DNA of 64,000 bases from SCN-70-22 sp046327755 (GTDB lineage: Bacteria; Gemmatimonadota; Gemmatimonadetes; Gemmatimonadales; Gemmatimonadaceae): positions 62,001-126,000 of the forward strand of contig JAXLXW010000001.1 of assembly GCA_046327755.1 (NCBI GenBank). Reading direction: 5' to 3'. The number at the start of each line of letters is the position of its first letter. Positions within the stretch are counted from its first letter, which is position 1. A model generated the notes under the pieces. That model saw only the letters and a list, made by a program, of their open reading frames with translations. It made no database searches and had not been told where the DNA came from. Shown here piece after piece: positions 51,321 through 61,681 of the stretch. The translations under genes and the position numbers were made by a program.

Positions 51321-53333
51321 CTAGCCGACGAACATCCCGGCCACCGCCCGGTTCACCTTGAGGCGGGCCGCCCCTTCCAGTCCTTCGCTGGGGAGTTCGC
51401 CGAAAATGAGGCGGAACGACGATCCCTGGCCGGCCACGCTCTCGACGGCGAGCGTCCCGCCCAGCATCTCGCTCAGGCTGCGACAAATCGCCAGCCCGAG
51501 TCCCGTTCCGCCGAAGCGGCGCGATGTACTCGTATCCGCCTGCTCGAAGGGGAGGAAGATCGACTCCAGGCGATTGCGCTGGATCCCGATTCCGGTGTCG
51601 TGCACGCCGATCGCCGTCACCGCGCCTGACGAGTCGGTCTCGACGCGCACCAGCACGACGCCACGCTCGGTGAACTTGATCGCGTTCCCCACCAGGTTGA
51701 TGAGGATCTGCCGGACCTTGGCGACATCCGTCAGCATCAACGGGGCGTGGGACGGCCCCTCGTAGCGGAGCACGACCGGCTTTCCCGCCACCTGTCCCTC
51801 GAGTTGCGAGATCGTCTCGTGCGCCAGCACCACGATGTCCGCCTCCTCCACGTCGAGCGCCATGCGCCCCGCCTCGATCTTCGAGATGTCAAGGATATCG
51901 TTGATGAGCGACAGGAGGTGCTTCCCGTTCACGAGGATTCGTTCGAGCAGGTCGAGCTCCGAGCGCGACAACCGCCCCGCGCGGTTCTTCAGCAGGACGG
52001 TCGAGAAGCCAATCACCGAGTTGAGCGGCGTGCGCAGTTCGTGCGACATGTTGGCCAGGAAGCGCGACTTGGTGACGCTCGCCTCCTCGGCGCGGCGGAG
52101 CGCCTCCTGCAGTTCGGCGGTGCGGGCCGCCACGCGCGCGTCCAACTCGCGCAGCACGCCGTTGAGTTGCGTGTTCAGCGTCTGACGCTCGGCCGCCGTG
52201 CGTTCGACCTCCTCGTACGAGGCGCGCAGGCGCTCGCCCAGGATCCCCATCGCCGTCATGACGTCGCGAATCTCGGTCGGCGTGTTGGCCGGAACCTCCG
52301 GCGGCGAGCGATCCGCGCGCACGTCGAAGTCTTGCAGCCAGTCCTTCACGCGGTGCAGCGGACGGCGAATGCTGCGGATGAGGAGGAAGGAGAAGAGCAC
52401 GCCGAGCAAGAGGGCGAATCCGGTCGCCCGAAGCGCCGCGAGGCGCCCGGCCGTCGACTCGGCGAGCACCGAGACCATCGGGCGTTCCACGATGACCTGC
52501 CAACCGCCCGCCAGCCGCAGGCGCGCGACGAGCCAGTCGCGGGTCGTGAGCCGGTCGCCGGCCGTCCCGGGGGCGAGAACCTCGCCCCACCGCCCGCGCA
52601 TCGCCCGCGCGTCGAGCGTGTCGAGCGGCTGGAAGGGGATGTCCCCTTTCGACGCCGCCACGACCCCCGCCGGATCGGTGACTACGTAGGCGACGCCCGA
52701 GTACGGCCCGCTGTTCACTAACGCGCCGGAGCGGGTGAGGTTGAGCGAGGCCTGCAACACGCCGCGTACCGTCCCCGAGCGGTCCCGGATCGCGCGCCCG
52801 AAGGCGACGATGACCTGGTTGCCGACGCTCCGCCCCCGGTAGACCGAGGTCGTCACCGTCGCGGTGTCGCGGATGGCGCGCTGGAAGTACTCGCGGTGCG
52901 CGAACGACTGCCCGAGGAAGCTCGTGGTGGCGTTGGCCCCCGAATCGACCGGTTCCACGGCCCGGAGGATCCCGTCGGCGTCGAACAGGGCCGCCGTGCG
53001 GAACTCGGGGAACTCCGAATGCAGCAGGCGCAACGCGTCACGATTGACCGCGGCGTCCAACGGGGCATCGCCCTTGATAAGTCGCGAGGCGAGCGTGACC
53101 GCGGCGCGTCGCGGATCGATGTAGCGATCGAGGCGATCGGCGACCTCGCGCGCGGCGCCTTGCAGCTCACTCGAGGCAGTGATGAGCACCGCGCGACGCG
53201 TCGTCCACGCATCCCACACCGCCATCGATGCGATCGGGACGGTCGCAACGACGAGGAAGCCGATCAGGATGCGCGTGGAGAGCGATCGAAGCACGGTCTG
53301 CGAAAAGTGGGTCGGCGCGCGCGCGCGCCTCAC
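51321..53333 (-). CDS. transmembrane hybrid-free sensor histidine kinase with Cache-like sensor and HAMP
   Basis: 670 residues from a GTG at 53333 with weak ribosome-binding site. Helix 1 is about 20-42 and helix 2 about 300-320 (ATGFALLLGVLFSFLLIRSI), enclosing a periplasmic dCache-like domain (FDADGILRAVEP, AHREYFQRAI). A HAMP segment and coiled coil follow, then HisKA with H431 (MSHELRTPLNSV) and the ATPase motifs NLVGNAIKF, DTGIGI and GGTGLGLAI. No receiver domain is present and no response regulator adjoins it, so it is an orphan kinase. It should sense an extracytoplasmic small molecule. Confidence 0.9.
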   Translation of the reverse strand: MRRARAPTHFSQTVLRSLSTRILIGFLVVATVPIASMAVWDAWTTRRAVLITASSELQGAAREVADRLDRYIDPRRAAVTLASRLIKGDAPLDAAVNRDALRLLHSEFPEFRTAALFDADGILRAVEPVDSGANATTSFLGQSFAHREYFQRAIRDTATVTTSVYRGRSVGNQVIVAFGRAIRDRSGTVRGVLQASLNLTRSGALVNSGPYSGVAYVVTDPAGVVAASKGDIPFQPLDTLDARAMRGRWGEVLAPGTAGDRLTTRDWLVARLRLAGGWQVIVERPMVSVLAESTAGRLAALRATGFALLLGVLFSFLLIRSIRRPLHRVKDWLQDFDVRADRSPPEVPANTPTEIRDVMTAMGILGERLRASYEEVERTAAERQTLNTQLNGVLRELDARVAARTAELQEALRRAEEASVTKSRFLANMSHELRTPLNSVIGFSTVLLKNRAGRLSRSELDLLERILVNGKHLLSLINDILDISKIEAGRMALDVEEADIVVLAHETISQLEGQVAGKPVVLRYEGPSHAPLMLTDVAKVRQILINLVGNAIKFTERGVVLVRVETDSSGAVTAIGVHDTGIGIQRNRLESIFLPFEQADTSTSRRFGGTGLGLAICRSLSEMLGGTLAVESVAGQGSSFRLIFGELPSEGLEGAARLKVNRAVAGMFVG

Positions 53334-53389
53334 CAGAGTTTCGACAGAGATTAGAGGAACTTGACCCGTGCAGCTGCTCGAGATGCGGA

Positions 53390-53462
<73 letters not shown>

Positions 53463-53589
53463 GTGCACGACCAACCGCATCGTGCGACGTAGGTAACGCG
53501 GGCGGAATCTACTGCCGCGGCGTTCGGGATTGTACCGACGGCACGGGCGGGTGAACTCGCGTCGTCGACGGTGCGTGGGTGCGAACGGA

Positions 53590-53618
53590 CGAGGGCCCCG
53601 GCGTCGCCGGGGCCCTCG
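53590..53618 (-). terminator. perfect hairpin after the OmpA-like gene
   Basis: CGAGGGCCCCGGC pairs exactly with GCCGGGGCCCTCG around a GTC loop, 46 bases past the OmpA-like stop. It has no U-tract but is a very stable stem between two units. Confidence 0.55.
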
Positions 53619-53663
53619 TGGTGGATCAATCCTGCACTGACGGCAGAACCTTCCGCGCGCGGC

Positions 53664-54311
53664 CTACTGGACCGAGGCGGTGGTCGCCTCGCCGCCCTTC
53701 GTCTCGACGACGAAGACGACGCGACGGTTGGCCTGCGCCCCCGGCATGTCACGCTCGGCGCCCTGCACCACCTGGCGTGCTTCGCCCAGGCCGATCGTGC
53801 GCATCGAGATCCCCTGCACGCCAGCCTGCGTCAGGTACGACGCCACCGACTCGGCGCGGCGCTTCGAGAGCGCCTCGTTGTAGCGCGGGGAGCCAGCCGG
53901 ATCGGCGAAGCCCTCGACCGTGACGAGCGACCCGCCGTAGTACTTGTTCACGACCTGCACGAAGCGATCGAGCTGCGGGCGGTCTTCATCGCGAACCGAC
54001 GCATCGTCAAACGCGAAGGTGACGGGGAAGGCGAACTTCATCCCGTTCTCCATCGCCGTGATCTTGGCGCCGAACTCGGTGCGCAGCGCCGTGAGGTCGC
54101 GACGCAGCGCGGCCACGTCGGTCTTCAGGGTCGCCACTTCGGACTTCACCGACGAGATGTCACCGGACAGCGCGCTGTCCCCCTGGGCGCGGGCCACGCG
54201 CTCCGCGGACAGGCCGGTTTCCACGGTGTTGCGGACGTATCCCTTGGTGGCGCAGGCGCTCAACGCCATCGCCGCGAGCGCTGCTGCGGACAGCTTGCGA
54301 ATACCGCTCAT
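53664..54311 (-). CDS. OmpA/Pal-family outer-membrane lipoprotein with coiled coil
   Basis: 215 residues; GAGGAG precedes the ATG. A lipoprotein signal ends in ALSAC (C20). Residues about 40-90 form a coiled coil (SVKSEVATLKTDVAALRRDL), and residues about 95-205 are the OmpA-like peptidoglycan-binding domain (VTFAFDDASVRDEDR, VTVEGFADPAGSPRYNEALSKRRAESV, QANRRVVFVVE). It tethers the outer membrane to peptidoglycan. A class II CRP-type promoter with TATACT and a TGTGA-N6-TCACA box centred at -41.5 lies upstream. Confidence 0.9.
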   Translation of the reverse strand: MSGIRKLSAAALAAMALSACATKGYVRNTVETGLSAERVARAQGDSALSGDISSVKSEVATLKTDVAALRRDLTALRTEFGAKITAMENGMKFAFPVTFAFDDASVRDEDRPQLDRFVQVVNKYYGGSLVTVEGFADPAGSPRYNEALSKRRAESVASYLTQAGVQGISMRTIGLGEARQVVQGAERDMPGAQANRRVVFVVETKGGEATTASVQ

Positions 54312-54403
54312 GATGTACTCCTCAGGTAGGCTGAGTGTCGGATGGATGTGCCGCGCTGCCCATGAGGTGGGCCGGCCGCGAGGGCAGCGTTCTGGCGAGG
54401 GTT

Positions 54404-54446
54404 AGTATAGCAGCGGCAGGGATTTCCGCGTGTGACTGCTATCACA
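54404..54446 (-). promoter_or_regulatory. class II CRP-type promoter of the OmpA-like gene
   Basis: On the minus strand TATACT (54409-54404) gives a predicted start at about 54397. The palindrome TGTGA-CTGCTA-TCACA (54431-54446) is centred 41.5 bases upstream of it, the classical spacing for class II activation by CRP/FNR-family proteins. No good -35 hexamer is present, as expected for activator-dependent promoters. The leader is about 86 nt. Confidence 0.6.
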
Positions 54447-54488
54447 CCCTAACCAACGACTAATCCAGCGGAAGAATCAGCCGCCTAA

Positions 54489-55331
54489 TCATGCACCGGC
54501 GCCGGACATTTGGGGCTTCCACAGCCACTCCCCCCCGTCGACCACGAGGATTGCCCCTGTGATCCACGACCCGGCATTCGAAGCAAGGAAGGCCACCGCG
54601 TTCGCGATGTCGGCCGGATCGCCCCAGCGTCCCAGCGGGATCGTCTGCTTGGCATAGTCGCCCATCGCCCGTTGCACGGCGAAGACGTCGGCCGCGCCGC
54701 TCCCCCCCGGCGGAGTGAACGCCTTCCGCACCCCCTCGGTCGGGATCGGGCCAGGGGCAATCGCGTTCACGCGGATGTTGTGGCGCGCCCACTCCACCGC
54801 CAGCGTCCGCGTCAACGCATCGATTCCCGCCTTGGCCGCGGTGGCGTGCGCCATCATCGGCCAGCCGCGGTAATGCAGCGTCATGGAGATGTTGATGACG
54901 TTGCCGCCACCAGCACGTTGCATGTAGGGGAAGACCGCCTGCGTGCAGAAGAACGTCCCGGACAGGTCGATGTCGAGCACCGCACGCCACGCGTTGGGCG
55001 ACATCTGCTCCGACGGGACATAGAAGTTCCCCGCGGCGTTGTTCACGAGCAGGTCGATGCGGCCGTGCGCCTCGGCGATGCGCGCCATCGTCCCCTTGAC
55101 CCCCTCCTGGTCGCGCACGTCGAGCGGCGCGATGTGCACGCTCCCCGTCCCGCCGGCTTCGCGCAGCTTGGCGGCGGCGGCCTCGAGCCGCTCGGCGTTG
55201 CGGCTCGCGATCACCACGGTCGCACCTAACGAGTGCAGGAGCGAGGCGATGCCGAAGCCGATCCCGCTCCCGCCGCCCGTGATGACGGCGACGGAACCGG
55301 CGTACAGGTCGGGACGAAAGACCGAGGTCAT
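54489..55331 (-). CDS. SDR oxidoreductase, 2,4-dienoyl-CoA reductase-like
   Basis: 280 residues. The Rossmann motif is GGGSGIGFG (19-27) with an arginine (SRN) favouring NADP(H). LVNNAAGNFYVPSE is typical of the dienoyl-CoA reductase group. The usual Y-x3-K is absent: the lysine is in HATAAKAGIDAL and the nearest tyrosine lies 13 residues before it (HYRGWPMMAHATAAK), as in the dienoyl-CoA reductase branch, not classical SDRs. It probably reduces unsaturated fatty acyl-CoA. It overlaps rnhB by four bases (ATGA), so they are translated together. Confidence 0.85.
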   Translation of the reverse strand: MTSVFRPDLYAGSVAVITGGGSGIGFGIASLLHSLGATVVIASRNAERLEAAAAKLREAGGTGSVHIAPLDVRDQEGVKGTMARIAEAHGRIDLLVNNAAGNFYVPSEQMSPNAWRAVLDIDLSGTFFCTQAVFPYMQRAGGGNVINISMTLHYRGWPMMAHATAAKAGIDALTRTLAVEWARHNIRVNAIAPGPIPTEGVRKAFTPPGGSGAADVFAVQRAMGDYAKQTIPLGRWGDPADIANAVAFLASNAGSWITGAILVVDGGEWLWKPQMSGAGA

Positions 55332-56020
55332 GGCAGCGGGGGAAGAGGGTGAGGGAGCGGGACGCCCCCGTCCAGCGACAACGTCAGCTGCTTCACGCAG
55401 AACGACCGCCTATGATGCGGCGTCGCGCCCAGTGCATCCAGCGCCGAGAGGTGCGCCGGCGTGCCATATCCGGCGTTCTGCTCCCATCCGAAACCGGGGT
55501 AGCGCACCGCCAGCCGCGCCATCAGCCGGTCGCGCGTCACCTTCGCCACGATCGATGCGCAGGCCACCGCGTAGCACTTCCCGTCGCCTCCCACCACCGC
55601 AGTGTGGGCGACGCCGAGCGTCCGGATCGGCTTTCCGTCGAGGATCACGTGGTGCGGCGTCACGCCGCCGCGCGCCAAGCGCGCGAGTGCCCGGCGCATC
55701 GCGAGCGCCGTCGCCTGGTAGATGTTGATGCGGTCGATCTCGCGCGGCGACGCGGCGCCGAGCGCCACGCCCGTGGCGCGCCGGAGGATCTCCACGGCCA
55801 GCGCCTCCCGGTCCGCGGGGCGCAGCTTCTTGGAGTCGTCGACCCCGGCGATGCGCCGCCCGCTCCCGGGCATGACGACGGCGCATGCGACAACGGGGCC
55901 CGCAAGCGGGCCCCGTCCGACTTCATCGATCCCGGCGATCAGATCGCCGTATGTCTCACGGGCATCGCGCTCGATGCGCGACCAGCGAATCGTACGCCGG
56001 TGCGATCGGCGAGCGGGCAT
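55328..56020 (-). CDS. rnhB: ribonuclease HII
   Basis: 230 residues. Catalytic acids are visible in AGIDEVGRGPLAGPVVA (D and E), VILDGKP (D) and in the SIVAKVTRDRLM helix (D). It removes RNA from RNA/DNA hybrids, including Okazaki primers and misincorporated ribonucleotides. It follows rplS in the same direction with 18 bases between, and overlaps the SDR start. Confidence 0.94.
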   Translation of the reverse strand: MPARRSHRRTIRWSRIERDARETYGDLIAGIDEVGRGPLAGPVVACAVVMPGSGRRIAGVDDSKKLRPADREALAVEILRRATGVALGAASPREIDRINIYQATALAMRRALARLARGGVTPHHVILDGKPIRTLGVAHTAVVGGDGKCYAVACASIVAKVTRDRLMARLAVRYPGFGWEQNAGYGTPAHLSALDALGATPHHRRSFCVKQLTLSLDGGVPLPHPLPPLP

Positions 56021-56038
56021 GCGCCCGGATCCGGCCCC

Positions 56039-56416
56039 TTACGCCTTGCCGCCCTCGGCGCCCGGCACCGCCACGCGCGCCTTCTTCTCCTTGATGCGCG
56101 TCGCCTTGCCGGCCAGATGACGGAGGTAGTACAGCTTGGCGCGGCGCACGCGGCCGCGGCGCACGACCGTGATCTCGGAGAGCATCGGCGAGTGCACCGG
56201 GAAGATGCGCTCGACGCCGACGCCGTTCGACACCTTGCGCACCGTGAACGTCGCGCTCACGCCGCTACCACGGCGAGCAATGCACACGCCCTCGAACGCC
56301 TGCAAGCGCTCCTTGTCGCCTTCCTTCACGCGCACGTTGACGCGGACGGTGTCGCCGGCACGAAACGGCGGCACTTCGCGGAGCCACTCCTTCTGGGTTT
56401 CGATGAACGGATGCAT
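56039..56416 (-). CDS. rplS: 50S ribosomal protein L19
   Basis: 125 residues. FRAGDTVRVNVRVKEGDKER, FEGVCIARRGSG, FTVRKVSNGVGVERIFPVHSP and RRAKLYYLRHLAGKATRI are all L19 hallmarks. It sits at the 30S-50S interface. In most bacteria it directly follows trmD; here a lipoprotein gene lies between them. Confidence 0.97.
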   Translation of the reverse strand: MHPFIETQKEWLREVPPFRAGDTVRVNVRVKEGDKERLQAFEGVCIARRGSGVSATFTVRKVSNGVGVERIFPVHSPMLSEITVVRRGRVRRAKLYYLRHLAGKATRIKEKKARVAVPGAEGGKA

Positions 56417-56583
56417 ATGACGCTATGACGCTCGGGTCGGTCAGGCTGGGCCCGGTCTGGGTCGATTTTCGGGAGACCCGTAACGTAAGCGGGGAGCGTG
56501 CCTTCCGCTACCCTTTGCCCGTCGCTGGTCCCTCCCCTCCCCGTCTCGCCTGGCGGGCGGCGATGGGGAGGGCTGCGCCTGTG

Positions 56584-57111
56584 CTACTCGACCGTTCCCC
56601 GGATCGCCGCGACGCGAGGCTCAGCCGCGGTGTGGAGCGTGATCGAGAAGGCGCGCGGGTTCTCGCGAAGCTCCTCGGCCAGGACTCCCGCGCGCGCATC
56701 GCGCGAGACCGAGATGGTACCGCGCAACTGGATGTATGGCGTGCGCAGCGTGAGGTCCGAGAAGAGGGTCGCGAGGACGGCGCCCGAGTCGCCCCCTCCC
56801 TGACGGCGCAGGAAGGCCGAACTGAAAGTCTCACCCGTCGGGTTGTAGATCGTCGCCAGATACTCGAAGCTGTCGTCGTCGTTGACGAGGAGGCGGACCG
56901 TCCCCCACGCGGAGGACTGGCGGTTGGTCGGCGAGACTGTGGGGCGATCGTCCGAGGCGCTGACGCGCGACGTGAAGACCCGACGTTCACGCGAGACCCG
57001 GTGGCCACCGATGTCGGAGGCCGCGCGCACCGCCCCACCCTGCGTCGCCATGGTGGCGCAGGCAGGACAAAGCGCAACAATCGTCAGTGCGAGGGCGAGG
57101 GAGCGGCGCAC
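56584..57111 (-). CDS. CHRD-domain-like lipoprotein inserted between trmD and rplS
   Basis: 175 residues from a GTG at 57111. The signal ends in the lipobox LCPAC (C17). The region about 70-170 shows a CHRD-like pattern: short strands (GTVRLLVNDDDSFEYLATIY, NPTGETFSSAFLRR, GAVLATLFSD) and a final RAFSITLHTAAEPRVAAIRG. CHRD domains are beta-sandwiches in secreted proteins of unknown role. The ATG at 57192 would extend it upstream but breaks the signal. It interrupts the conserved rpsP-rimM-trmD-rplS order on the same strand, with about 100 bases before it and 167 after. Confidence 0.65.
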   Translation of the reverse strand: MRRSLALALTIVALCPACATMATQGGAVRAASDIGGHRVSRERRVFTSRVSASDDRPTVSPTNRQSSAWGTVRLLVNDDDSFEYLATIYNPTGETFSSAFLRRQGGGDSGAVLATLFSDLTLRTPYIQLRGTISVSRDARAGVLAEELRENPRAFSITLHTAAEPRVAAIRGTVE

Positions 57112-57211
57112 GCAGGAAGGTCGGGGGTCTTTACCAGCAGACGCCACAGTATGCACCCAAGCAACCGAGGTCGTCCAGCGTGAAAATCGCACTGCGCTCT
57201 ACCGATTTTCC

Positions 57212-57967
57212 CTATGGCGAGTTTCGCTCGCCTCCCGGCGACTGGAGCCCCGAGGCATGCGCCCGCTCCCATGTCTCTCGCTCGGCGCGCGCACGAGCCT
57301 GCGCCTCCTCGCGCTCCGCGGTCAGGCGCTCTCCCTCTGTACGGCGCCAGCGCGCGATCTCTCCGTGGTTGCCGGAGAGCAGGACGTCGGGGACGGTGTG
57401 CCCGCGAAACTCCGGGGGGCGCGTGTAACTTGGCGCACTGATGCCGCGTGTCTCATAGAACGAATCGGTGCGCGCGCTCTCGTGGTCCGACATCGCGCCG
57501 GGGAGGAGCCGCACCACCGCATCGACGATCGCGAGCGCCGCCGGTTCCCCGCCACTCAGGACGAAGTCGCCGAGGGAGAGTTCCTCGGTCGCCAGGTGCT
57601 CGGCCACGCGCTGGTCGACGTCCTTGTAGTGGCCGCAGAGGAGCGTCAGCTCCTCGCCAGCCGCAAAGCGCGCCGCGTCGCGTTGCTCGAACGTCCGCCC
57701 GCGCGGCGACAGGAGGACGATCGGCGCCCGGCAGCCTAACGACTCCACCGCCTCGAAGAACGGCCCGGGCTTCATCACCATTCCCGCGCCCCCGCCATAC
57801 GGATAGTCGTCCACCGTGCGATGGCGATCGTGCGTGTAGTCGCGCAGGTCCACCACGCGGTACTCCACACTCCCCGCCGCCGCCGCCTTGGCCGGGATCG
57901 AGAGTTCGAGCGGGATGCGGAAGAAGTCGGGAAAGATCGAGACGATCGTGATGCGGAGCGGGCTCAC
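57212..57967 (-). CDS. trmD: tRNA (guanine-37-N1)-methyltransferase
   Basis: 251 residues from a GTG overlapping the rimM stop (GTGA). The trefoil-knot SPOUT fold has ITIVSIFPDFF at the start, RDYTHDRHRTVDDYPYGGGAGMVMKPGP, and LLCGHYKDVDQR; the cofactor loop is LSLGDFVLSGGEPAAL and the catalytic aspartate lies in it. It methylates G37 and prevents frameshifting. The C-terminal tail (AREEAQARARAERETWERAH) is a longer, charged helix than usual. Confidence 0.95.
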   Translation of the reverse strand: MSPLRITIVSIFPDFFRIPLELSIPAKAAAAGSVEYRVVDLRDYTHDRHRTVDDYPYGGGAGMVMKPGPFFEAVESLGCRAPIVLLSPRGRTFEQRDAARFAAGEELTLLCGHYKDVDQRVAEHLATEELSLGDFVLSGGEPAALAIVDAVVRLLPGAMSDHESARTDSFYETRGISAPSYTRPPEFRGHTVPDVLLSGNHGEIARWRRTEGERLTAEREEAQARARAERETWERAHASGLQSPGGERNSP

Positions 57968-58515
57968 TCGAACAACCCCTCGGGCGGATCGACGACCAGC
58001 ACGCCCCGCTCGACGTCCACCTCGGCGATGAACTCCTCCTGGTACGGCATCAGGACGGTGTCCGTGGCACCGGGGCGCCGGATCTCCAACAGGAGGCCGT
58101 GCGCGAGCTCGAAGAAGCCCGCCACCGTCCCGATCGCGCTCCCGTCCGCGCGCTGCACGTCCAGCCCGACCAGCTGGTGCAGGTAGACCTCGTCCTCCTC
58201 GAGCGGCTCGAGCTCCTCCATCGGCACCAGGAGGTAGCGCTCGCGCCACAGCTCGGCCTGCGTCCGGTCGGGGATCTCCTCGAACGTGACGAGGAGCCCG
58301 TCCTTGAACGGGCGGGCGTCCTCCACGTGCAACTCCTGTGCGTTAGGCGCCAGGTCGCCGCCCACGGTCCCGGCAAAAAGACGTGCGCCGGGCGCGAAGA
58401 TCGCGTCCGGCGCATCCGTCATCGTTTCAACCACCAGTTCCCCGCGCACCCCGTGGGCGCGGCGCACACGCCCAACGATGGCGTGCGTGGCGCTCCCGCG
58501 GGACGACGAGGACAT
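57964..58515 (-). CDS. rimM: 16S rRNA processing protein RimM
   Basis: 183 residues. The N-terminal RimM domain has VGRVRRAHGVRGELVV and the second half is the PRC barrel (LHQLVGLDVQRADGSAIGTV, then LMPYQEEFIAEVDVERGVLVV). It binds S19 and helps 30S maturation. It ends overlapping trmD and follows rpsP after 6 bases. Confidence 0.94.
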   Translation of the reverse strand: MSSSSRGSATHAIVGRVRRAHGVRGELVVETMTDAPDAIFAPGARLFAGTVGGDLAPNAQELHVEDARPFKDGLLVTFEEIPDRTQAELWRERYLLVPMEELEPLEEDEVYLHQLVGLDVQRADGSAIGTVAGFFELAHGLLLEIRRPGATDTVLMPYQEEFIAEVDVERGVLVVDPPEGLFE

Positions 58516-58521
58516 GGCCGC

Positions 58522-58842
58522 TTACTCGGCGGCCTTCTCGCCCTCGCCCAGCGGGACCGCAGCCGCCTGCAGCTTCGAGGCGAGGCGCGCCTCGTGGCGA
58601 GCCTTCAGGATCCCCGCGCGGCGGAGGATCGAGCGCACGGTGTCGCTCGGCTGCGCGCCGACGTCGAGCCAGTAGTTGGCGCGATCCTGCTTGAGCTCCA
58701 CCGCCCCTTCGGTCTTGCGGGGCTGGTAGGTCCCGATGATCTCGATGAAGCGTCCCTCGCGCGGGCTGCGCGAATCGGCGACGACGATGCGATACATCGG
58801 GTTCTTCTTGCGGCCTTCACGACGGAGTCGAATACGAACCAT
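58522..58842 (-). CDS. rpsP: 30S ribosomal protein S16
   Basis: 106 residues. MVRIRLRREGRKKNPMYRI, ADSRSPREGRFIEIIGTYQP, YWLDVGAQPSDTVRSIL and the charged C-terminus are as expected. It helps fold the 30S 5' domain. A GTTAGGG word lies just upstream of the start, in a spacer of 85 bases from ffh. Confidence 0.97.
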   Translation of the reverse strand: MVRIRLRREGRKKNPMYRIVVADSRSPREGRFIEIIGTYQPRKTEGAVELKQDRANYWLDVGAQPSDTVRSILRRAGILKARHEARLASKLQAAAVPLGEGEKAAE

Positions 58843-58927
58843 GACCAGCTCCCGTTAGGGTGGTGGAGACTGCCCCGGGCTTCTCGCGCGACCGGTGAAT
58901 CCGGCCCGCACCCGGGTCCTGCAACTG

Positions 58928-60256
<1,329 letters not shown>

Positions 60257-60296
60257 AGAGCCAAGAAGGCTAGCTAAGTGGCCGAGGAAACACAAC

Positions 60297-61526
60297 CTAC
60301 GCGGCGATCATCCCCAGCAGCGCTGCCCCCGCCATGACCCACGCCACCCCCGACGGGGCGCGCACGAGGAAGAGCGCCAGCAGCGCCCCGGCGAAGGTGG
60401 CCACCGGGAGCGGCGCCACCAGCGTCTCCCGGGCAACCGAAAGGGCGGTCACCGCGATGACCCCGACCACACCCGCGGTCACCCCGTCGAGGAAGGCGTG
60501 CGTCCGCGCGTCTTCCACCGCGCGCTCCAGATGCTCGTGCCCCAGGAGGGTGAAGGAGAAGGCCGGGAGGAAGACCCCCACCGTCACGACCAGCGCCCCC
60601 GCGAACCCCCCGCCGAGGAAGCCGACGAAGGTCGAGAAGATGATGAAGGGCGCGGGCAGCACGGCCGAGAGCGCGAGACCGTCGAGGAACTGGGCGTCGG
60701 TCATCCACGCGCCGGAGAGTACGGCGTCGCCACGCATGAACGGGATCGCCGTATACGCCCCGCCGAAGGTGAGCAGCCCTCCCTTGAGCCCGGTCGCGAA
60801 GAGCGAGACGAGCGAGGGAGCCACCGCCACCCCCAGGAGGAGCCCGGCGGGCGCGATCGACTGGAGCAACCCGATCGGGACCAACGGGACCGTCGCGTGA
60901 GCTCGCTCCGCCCCGTCCTCGTCATCCGTCTCGCCACGGCCGCTGCTGGAGCGCGACCACAGCGCATGCGTCACCCCGGCAACGGCGAGCATCGCGATGG
61001 CATTCATCCCCAACCACTGGCTGGCGGCGGTGAGGAGTGCGACCAGCCAGCGGGCGCGACTGGTGAGTGCGTGCTGGCCGATGCGCACCGCGGCGCGAAG
61101 GATGAGCGCGGCGACCGCCCCCTGGCACCCCGCCATCGCCCCGCGCACCACGGGGGAGGCGATCCCCACGCGCGTGTACGCCCACGACAGCAGGAGCATG
61201 AGGACGAAACCGGGGAGCATGAACCCCAACCCGGCGAGCACCGCACCCACACGCCCGCGCGCGACCATCCCGAAGTAGACGCAGAGCTCGTGCGCCTCTG
61301 GCCCCGGGAGCGCCTGATACACCGCCAGGACGCGATTGAACCGCTCGCGCGAGATCCATCGCTCGCGCTCGACGAGCTGCTCGCGGATCATCGCGATCTG
61401 CGCCACCGGCCCGCCCCAGGCCAGCAACCCGAAGCGCAGGAAGCGCCAGAAGAGCGCGCCCAGCGCCTCGTTAGGTGGCGCCGGCGCATCGGCGGACGGG
61501 CTTGGCGCGAGGGGAGCGTCAGGCAT
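60297..61526 (-). CDS. chrA: chromate efflux transporter, ChrA family
   Basis: 409 residues, long-chain two-domain CHR type. The N-terminal domain has FGLLAWGGPVAQIAMIREQL and QALPGPEAHEL; the second repeats the fold with LLTFGGAYTAIPFMRG and ALSAVLPAPFIIFSTFVGFL. About ten helices are expected. It exports chromate, or sometimes sulfate-like anions, using membrane potential. It is divergent from lon and upstream of ffh on the same strand. Confidence 0.92.
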   Translation of the reverse strand: MPDAPLAPSPSADAPAPPNEALGALFWRFLRFGLLAWGGPVAQIAMIREQLVERERWISRERFNRVLAVYQALPGPEAHELCVYFGMVARGRVGAVLAGLGFMLPGFVLMLLLSWAYTRVGIASPVVRGAMAGCQGAVAALILRAAVRIGQHALTSRARWLVALLTAASQWLGMNAIAMLAVAGVTHALWSRSSSGRGETDDEDGAERAHATVPLVPIGLLQSIAPAGLLLGVAVAPSLVSLFATGLKGGLLTFGGAYTAIPFMRGDAVLSGAWMTDAQFLDGLALSAVLPAPFIIFSTFVGFLGGGFAGALVVTVGVFLPAFSFTLLGHEHLERAVEDARTHAFLDGVTAGVVGVIAVTALSVARETLVAPLPVATFAGALLALFLVRAPSGVAWVMAGAALLGMIAA

Positions 61527-61579
61527 CCCGCAATATGCCGGGCACCCCCTCGTATCGCGATTCTCCCCCTGCCGCCATA

Positions 61580-61681
61580 CCTTTGCAACAGTCGCCGGAC
61601 CGCGGACGGGAGAGGAACAACTCCCGTCTCCCGTCCCCTCCCAGCTTTCGCTGGGACAGGCTATTCCCGTCCGCCCTTCTC
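61580..61681. repeat. nested palindromic element upstream of lon (CCCGTCT family)
   Basis: Outer arms GCGGACGGGA and TCCCGTCCGC are perfect complements. Inside are CCCGTCTCCCGTCCCC tract words and a perfect small hairpin TCCCAGC-TTTC-GCTGGGA. It leads straight into the lon ATG at 61682, leaving no Shine-Dalgarno. It shares units with the elements at 30838 and 32587. Confidence 0.6.
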
